A DNA stretch of 64,000 nucleotides, taken from NCBI RefSeq assembly GCF_002878395.1, contig NC_061120.1, positions 116,238,705 through 116,302,704 on the forward strand, written 5' to 3'. This document shows positions 58,305 through 64,000 of the stretch, piece by piece. The DNA is from Capsicum annuum. Lineage: Eukaryota; Streptophyta; Magnoliopsida; Solanales; Solanaceae. Position numbers and translations under genes: made by a program. Below the pieces are notes generated by a model. It had not been told where the DNA came from. It worked only from the letters and a program-made list of their open reading frames with translations, and searched no databases. Within the stretch, counting starts at the first letter, position 1; the number at the start of each line of letters is the position of its first letter.

Positions 58305-59790
58305 ATGGCTAGGACACATGCTACCGCTACATGATATAAGGGACCCGAGATTGAGCCTAGGGATTCTATTACTATTTATGGAAGACCTAGAGGTTATATA
58401 TCCTCAACATGTGTCCCTAACTAGGGGACTTTAACTCAACCCTATTTCTACTCTTGGATAGAGATTCTTCTTCCCCATTTAGTGGTGTGCTTGGGTATAG
58501 CCCAGGCTTCATCATGATTTATTTCTTATTTAGTGCTTTGAGATGCTTTAGTTTAACTTCTAAGGTTGGTAGGTGGTGCACCATTTTATGATTCTTAATC
58601 TACAGATTAGAGTGGTACAAAGGTAAGAACGCAACTTGTAGCTGTGAATTTAAGAGTTGAAGTCCCTCCTGCACTAGTAGTTGCTACACTAGTGGTTTCC
58701 TAGCCTGTTATGCCTATCAACAAGTAGAAAATGTTGCATAGATTCTTGAGAGAGGCTCCTCCTAGATTCTCTGGTGTGCCCGATGAGGATGCTTATAAGT
58801 TTCTAATTGCTTTTGTGGATAGGCTATATAATTTAGACCTAGTAGAGACTTATAGTATGGATTACACAACTATATAGTTGGGCTTGGTAGCTAGAGATTA
58901 TTGGAGTGGTTATATTTATTCCAAGCCAGTTGGATTTTCCTCGATGTTATGGACTTAGTTCTCTATGATTTTCATGGAGAAAAACATGCTTCAAAGTCTT
59001 TGGGACCCTTTGAGTGATCAGTTCTCAAGGATAGAGCTGGTCTCCATGACTGTTGTAGAGTATTAGGCTCATTTTAATGAGTTGGCTTGGCATGCTTCTT
59101 TTATCTAGACTACTGAGTATGAGAGGGTTCATTGCCTTCTCTGAGGATTGAAACTTTCTATTCTCGTCTACTTAAAATTTTGTTATTGTGAGTAGGTTTT
59201 TTGTTGATATTTATGATCACGGTCTATTTATGTAGGAGATGTATTATGAGGCCCAAGGGGGTTTAAATAATAGGCCAAAATATTGTAGTAGGTTCAGTGG
59301 GAGTCATAGTAGCTATCGATTCAGAGGTAGTGATTAATTTTTAGGGTAGGTGGCCTTATTGTTAGACATTTTAGTTTAGTCTAGTAGACTTTTAGACTAC
59401 TCTTTAGATTACCGATGGAGGCCAGCTTAGCTCTAGTGATCATCCTTAATAGGGTCGTGGTTAGTCTTTAAGGGGTTCATCTTATGGATATTCTAGTAGT
59501 GGCAGTTGTTTTGGGTCAGCCAAATCTTATAATTTCAGTCTAGCGCCTAGGGCATGTTATAGTTTTAGAGTTTTTGGTCACTTCTTTAGAGAGTGCCCAG
59601 TCATGGAATGATTATTCCTTCTACTTAGAGTGTTCCACCTATAAGGAAAGTTCATTCCTTAGATGAAAGTGGTATGCACGGTCATAGGGGTAGTCCTTAG
59701 AGTGCTCATGAAGGTTCTAAGGCAGGAAAGATAAGAGGTCGGTCAGAAGCCTTGTAAGGTGGAAGACGTAGTCAGTTATATACAAGCATG
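58305..59790 (+). pseudogene. Degenerate gag of element C
   Basis: ATG at 58305 opens MARTHATAT, then a stop. The capsid part is clear at 58740-59170: FLREAPPRFSGVPDEDAYKFL, LDLVETYSMDYTT, LVARDYWSGY, KNMLQSLWDPLSDQFSRIEL, SMTVVEY, AHFNELAWHASF. A knuckle near 59550-59605 reads CYSFRVFGHFFRECP: the second Cys is Phe, while the His and last Cys are kept. Pyrimidine-rich text ending TTATAG lies just before the ATG, as in the element at 21830. Many stops. Confidence 0.78.
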
Positions 59791-60110
59791 ATTTTTGTTT
59801 ACCATCAGTTGAATTTTGCTTTATTTGATCTGGGATCCATTTATTATTATATATATCTTATTTTTCACCATAGTTATGGTTAGAGTTATATTATGATTTA
59901 ATATTTATTCCATTATGTGTATCTACTCCCATGGGTGATTATTTAGTAGTGGATTAGGTTTTTAGATCATTTGTTAGGATTATTAAAGATGTTGATACTC
60001 ATGTTGATCTTATGATATTTTATATGGCAAATTTTGATGTGATTTTTGGTATGTATTTATTATCCTACTATTATGCGGTCCTGTATTATTTTGCCTTGAC
60101 CATTACCTTA
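59791..60110 (+). pseudogene. Aspartic protease remnant of element C
   Basis: It reads NFALFDLGSIYYYIS near 59812-59860 (DLGS in place of DSGS, Asp kept) and ends near FDVIFGMYLL (for ILGMDWL) at about 60030-60065. Frames are interrupted. The position between gag and RT is as expected. Confidence 0.65.
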
Positions 60111-60259
60111 GCCATGCCCGACATACCCCAATCATGTGGTAAGGAGCTGTTAGCCATGAGCTGATGGGGATTATTTCTTACATGTGTGCTACGAGACTTA
60201 TTTAGAGGTTTTGTGAGTCTTATCTAACTTATATACGTGATGTTAGTACAGAGAGTTTG

Positions 60260-61100
60260 TTACTTGACTCTGTTCCTATAGTTCATGAGTTTTTTGATAT
60301 TTTCCCTACCAACTTAGACTTTCTCTTGATCATAATATTGAGATGGTTATTTATCTTGAGTTGGGCACTAGACTTATTTCTATGGAACCTTACCGTATGA
60401 CTCCTGCTAAGCTTAAGAAGCTGAATTCTCATCTTTAAGATCTTCTTGGTAAGGGTTTTATTAGACTTAGTATGTCTTCTTGGGAAGCTCCTATGTTGTT
60501 TGTGAAGAAGAAAAATAGCTTCATATATATGTGTATTTATTATAGGCAGCTTAATAAGGTGATGGTCAATAACTCTTACCATATGCCTCACATTGAAGTT
60601 ATGTTTGATGAGCTTTAGGGATAAGCGGTGTTCAATATGATTGATTTGAGGCCCTGTTATAATCAATTGAGAATTAGGGCTAAGAATCTCCTAAAGAGCC
60701 TTTAGGTCCTATTATGGTCATTATGAGTTCTTAGTAATGTCTTTTGGGTTGACTAATGCCCCAACTACATTTATGGATTTGATAAATAAAGTGTTAGGCT
60801 TATTCATATTTCTTTGTGATTGTTTTCATCAAAGACAACTTTGTGTATTAGAGGAATAGAGAGGTGCATGCACAATATTTAATGATTGTTCTCCAAACCT
60901 TGAAAGACTATGCACTTTCTGCCAACTTCTCTAAGTGTGAGTTTTTGCTAGAGTCGGTGACATTCCTTAGGCATGTGGTGTCTAATAATAGGATTATAGT
61001 AGACCTGATGAAGATTGAGGCAATTCATGATAGGGCCAGACCTATATCAATGACTGAGGTTCGTAGCTTTATTTTCTTGGCTGTTTATTATTGAATATTC
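60260..61100 (+). pseudogene. Reverse transcriptase remnant of element C
   Basis: Pieces read EPYRMTPAKLKKLNSHL, LLGKGFIRLSMSSWEAPMLF, KKKNSFIYMCIYYRQLNKV, VFNMIDLRPCYNQLRI, then after shifts VFIKDNFVY (catalytic FIDDILVYS with the first Asp now Lys). The open piece 60864-61094 has LKDYALSANFSKCEFLLESVTFLRHVV and FIFLAVYY. The long minus-strand frame opposite (60283-60666) is a shadow. Inactive. Confidence 0.82.
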
Positions 61101-61179
61101 ATTGAGTTTTTTTACAATTATTTATGTACCTATGACCCAATTGACTTGGAAGGAGGCTCCTTTTCAATGATTTGAGGAT

Positions 61180-61620
61180 GTGAGTTGAGCTTTGGAAAGT
61201 TCATGAAGTTTCTTACTTTGGCTCCTATTTTGGCTCTTTCTGTTAATGGTAAGGGAATCACAGTGTATTGTGATGCTTCTAGTGTTTCATTTAGGTTGTG
61301 TATTAATGTAATAGGGCCGTGTTAGTGCTTATTCTTCAAGGCAGTTCAAGTTCAATTAGTGCACCTACCCACTCATGATATAGAGTTAGGGCAGTAGTTT
61401 ACATGCTTAAGATATGAAGGCACTATCTTTATGGTGTGCATTATGAGATTTTCATAGATCGTCATAATTTTCTGCATCTTATAAATAAGAGAGAGCTTAA
61501 TGCTAGATAGATGGATGGAGTTACTTAAGGACTATTAAATCAATATCTTGTATCATCTAGGCAAGTTGAATATGGTAGCAAACATCTTGAACCGAAAAAT
61601 AATGAGTATAGGTAGCTTGG
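61180..61620 (+). pseudogene. RNase H remnant of element C
   Basis: It reads LTLAPILALSVNGKGITVYCDASSVSF (catalytic YCD kept), SSRQFKF, RHYLYGVHYEIFIDRHNF and a KRELNAR, stop, MDGVT passage. The frame changes several times. It leads into a linker with KIMSIG (for ALSRKxxSMG). Confidence 0.75.
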
Positions 61621-61859
61621 ATTGTATTATAATTTCTTAGAGGCCACTGCCATTGGACATTCAATATTTAGCCAATTTAATGGTATCACTTTATATTTCA
61701 TACCCAGGAGGATTCTTGCTAGTGTTGAGGCGAGGTCCTCATTAGTTGAGTAGATTCAAGATCATTAGTTTAAGGATAAGAGACATTACGTCATCCGTGA
61801 TCAAGTGTCAAATGGTGAGTCTAAGGGGGCTCCCATACATTTGTAGGTTTTGTTGAGAT

Positions 61860-62263
61860 CTTATAGCCAAATGTGTGTTTCAAAGGTTGATGACTTAATT
61901 AAGTCAATTTTGCACAAGGGTCACAGCTCTAGGTAACCTATTCACCTAGGTAGAGCTAAGATGTACAGAGATTTGAGACAATATTATTAGTAGATTTATT
62001 GAAGATAGATATGGTAGACTTTATAGCTCGCCCCTTATGTTGTTAGCAGGTGAAATCTGAGCATCAGTGACTCGGTGGATTGATTCAGAGATTGCCCATT
62101 CCTGATTATAGGGGGAGCGGATTACCATAGAGTTTGTTAGTGGGTTACCTTGTACTTCCTGTAGTTCTGATAGTATTTGGTCCATTGAGGATTGGTGGAC
62201 TAAATCATCCCATTTCATTCCTATTTCAATGCCCTTCAGTGCCAAGACGTTAACTCGTATCTA
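61860..62263 (+). pseudogene. Integrase remnant of element C, cut by an LTR
   Basis: The HHCC part is barely readable (HSSR, HLGRAKMYRDLRQ). The core begins IWSIEDWWTKSSHFIPISMPFSAKTLTRIYV (read without the last few residues), corresponding to IWVIVDRLTKSAHF. It stops at 62263, where a family A LTR begins; the second and third catalytic residues are beyond it. Confidence 0.72.
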
Positions 62264-64000
62264 TGTATAACACCCTAGATTTTTGACCCTTAGAAAATTT
62301 CCTAGATTTCTTGTTTTTGGACAAGTTACGACAAGGGGAAATGAGTCATAAACTGCGGTACAAGTGGTATGGGTTGGTCTTATGCTGACTAGTGATGGTT
62401 GGTGGGTTGGATTGGTTTCTGGAATAGATAAAACTTAAGTCGTACGAGTCGTATTAGTGGATATGGGTAGTTTGTTTTGGTTCTTTCATTCACTTAATCT
62501 TGCACATTATAACTTAACTTGGATCTTAGTATGAGTGTCTCATAATAAACCCTAAGCCAGGGTACGAGTTTTACCATGGACTTGTATGGTGGATAGTGTT
62601 CAAACCTTTTGTGATTCTATTCTGCCAAGTGTATGGGTCAAAGGTACTAGTCATATACTTGGGAATGACTTGGTTTTGGTGAGTCATACCTTGGACATTT
62701 TTGGGTCTAATGGGGAGGCCTTGGGTAAGAATGGTGGGTGCTACTTGTACAGGGGGTACGATTCGTATGGGATAGGCATACCCTATGATGGGATTTTTAT
62801 GAAGTTTAAGTGAGGGCAATCTAGATATTTCCCCACTTAACCTAATAAGGCCCCACAACTTTTAATTCACTTGGGAGGTTATTTGTTGTATTATTCTATT
62901 CACTAACACTTAGAAAACACTCTCTAATCCTCTCCAAAGTTCTTGGGCAGAGAAAGCTAGGGTTTTATCTTAACGATTAATTTGGGGATTTTGTTGGTGA
63001 TTTCTCACCATTATCTTCTCAATTAAGGCATGTACTCTTCTCTCATTGTTAGTTCCAACTAAAGGCATGGTTTTATACAATGTTTTCCTGGCATGATTTA
63101 TTGTATGGTTTTCGGGTTTTCAAATATGTGTTGTGATTTTGTTTATAATGGTTTGGTATGGATTTCCCATTTTTTAATGGTGTTTTTTTACAATTTGTTG
63201 CATGGGAATGGTCACACAATAATTGGATTTGGTTTTCGAAATACCATGCCCCAATGTGTTTGATAAAGTGCCTATGATAATGATTTTACTATATTATTGG
63301 ATTTTTAACGGAACTATTGAATGGTTTGAACTTTGTAATGGAACTATAAATGGTTTAAATTGTTTGGAATGGTTAAATGGAATGGTTTGGTTTAAAATTG
63401 AATATCATTATGGGGTCCAATGGAGTCCCCCAAGTAAACATGTTAATGGACAACTTATGGAGTACATAGGACACCCGCAAGGAAACATAATGGAACACTT
63501 GTAGGGTATATAGGAATCCCCCCAGTTAACTTGGAAAATGGTTACACGGGAATCCCTTTACATTAAATGGTCTGTTAAGGACAATAATTAAAATTTATAG
63601 TTGGTATGATGTTACAACTACTAATAGCCTTGGATAATAATGAATGGAATAACTGACTGGTTTATTGGAAATGGTTTTAATTAGGCAATAATGGTGGGGT
63701 GTGAAAGCTAACTGTAAAGGTGGGAGTTCAATGAACAAACACTGAAACTTATAGTTTCTGACATTAGAGGTTGGTCGTGGTTACCATTTATAATACTATG
63801 AGGTACACGGGAATCCTTAAAGTACACTTTACATAAGTATCATATAGAACAAAGGGTACTTAGGAATCCCCTACTCTTATGGTATCTCCAATTTGTGCGG
63901 CTACACGTATCGGGGCCTATTCAGGGGGTTACACTGGACCCATATAGATCATGCGTGGTTTTAGGATGGTTAAGCTATGCATATCTAGGTCAATGGTTTT
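62264..64000 (+). repeat. Family A LTR, incomplete at window end (copy A5)
   Basis: It starts TGTATAACACCCTAG after ATCTA, inside the integrase of element C. It follows the order of A3/A4 (read in reverse): an AAGGCATGTACTC motif at 63027, then GGAATCCCC-type repeats at about 63415, 63450, 63505, 63541, 63802 and 63855, and finally GGTTAAGCTATGC near 63968. Only the first 1737 bases are in the window, so LTR or full element cannot be told. Confidence 0.82.

Larger units (their letters stand above)
37014..62263 (+). mobile_element. Host chromovirus C, interrupted by nested insertions
   Basis: Its 5' LTR opens TGTAATGACCC at 37014 and is split into 37014-38848, 54508-55100 and 57114-58100. Its primer site is at 58104 and its degenerate gag-pol at 58305-62263. 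Inserted in it are a minus-strand family A element (38849-54507) and a solo LTR (55101-57113). At 62264 another LTR begins inside its integrase. The joined LTR is about 3.4 kb. The splits are argued from target duplications and from the missing 3' end of the LTR at 38848. Confidence 0.65.

Noticed and set aside
60283..60666. 127-residue minus-strand open frame
   Set aside because: It lies exactly opposite the reverse transcriptase motifs of element C and has no family resemblance of its own.
1..64000. A new defence or biosynthetic system encoded in the window
   Set aside because: No intact gene of any kind was found; all coding similarity is to retrotransposon gag and pol. The novel candidates are RNA-level features of the LTRs.

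Overview
The window is 64 kb of AT-rich plant DNA made almost entirely of dead LTR retrotransposons inserted into one another. I see no intact cellular gene, no tRNA or rRNA gene and no CRISPR array. The evidence for a flowering plant is the initiator-Met primer binding site (TGGTATCAGAGC), several chromoviruses (Ty3/gypsy elements whose integrase ends in a chromodomain, Tekay/Del-like) with LTRs of 2-3.4 kb, and an Athila-like element with a TGGCGCC primer site. The style of the LTRs suggests Solanaceae; that is recollection, not proof. All coding remnants carry stops and frameshifts, many of them C-to-T or G-to-A changes typical of old methylated DNA.

Left part (1-21.8 kb). The window opens in the chromodomain of a chromovirus, followed by its polypurine tract and 3' LTR (family A, 348-2584). 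Then come a decayed internal region with a second polypurine tract and a family B LTR (4384-6554), an unassigned stretch, a minus-strand LTR (7464-9750), a family A 5' LTR with primer site and leader (9754-12713), a truncated minus-strand family B LTR fused to an inverted integrase fragment (junction near 13.85 kb), the rest of that family B element with its 3' LTR (to 17746), and an Athila-like gag/protease block with its LTR on the minus strand (17747-21743).

Centre (21.7-37 kb). The most complete element is a family B chromovirus (21830-32183). It has two 2580-bp LTRs, an ATAAT target duplication, primer site, gag, protease, RT, RNase H, integrase and chromodomain. It sits inside the integrase of an older minus-strand chromovirus. 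To its right are an inverted RNase H fragment, poorly assignable LTR-like sequence, microsatellites and a 248-bp tandem duplication.

Right part (37-64 kb) is a nest. Host element C starts its LTR at 37014. A minus-strand family A element (38849-54507, target duplication TTTAT/TTTAC) lies in that LTR and itself contains a family B element (42615-51879). A solo LTR (55101-57113) is a second insertion in C's LTR. C's LTR ends near 58100, followed by its degenerate gag-pol to 62263, where another family A LTR starts and runs off the window.

The most interesting signal is inside the family B LTRs. All six 5'-proximal copies carry a GGTATGT-type 5' splice-site motif (GGTATTT in one), followed within 13-16 nt by a hairpin. 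Its 9-10 bp stem differs in sequence between copies but keeps pairing, and its loop is always pyrimidine-rich. In the best-preserved element a good 3' splice-site candidate lies directly before the gag ATG, which suggests a spliced gag mRNA lacking the primer binding site. This is a hypothesis from sequence only.
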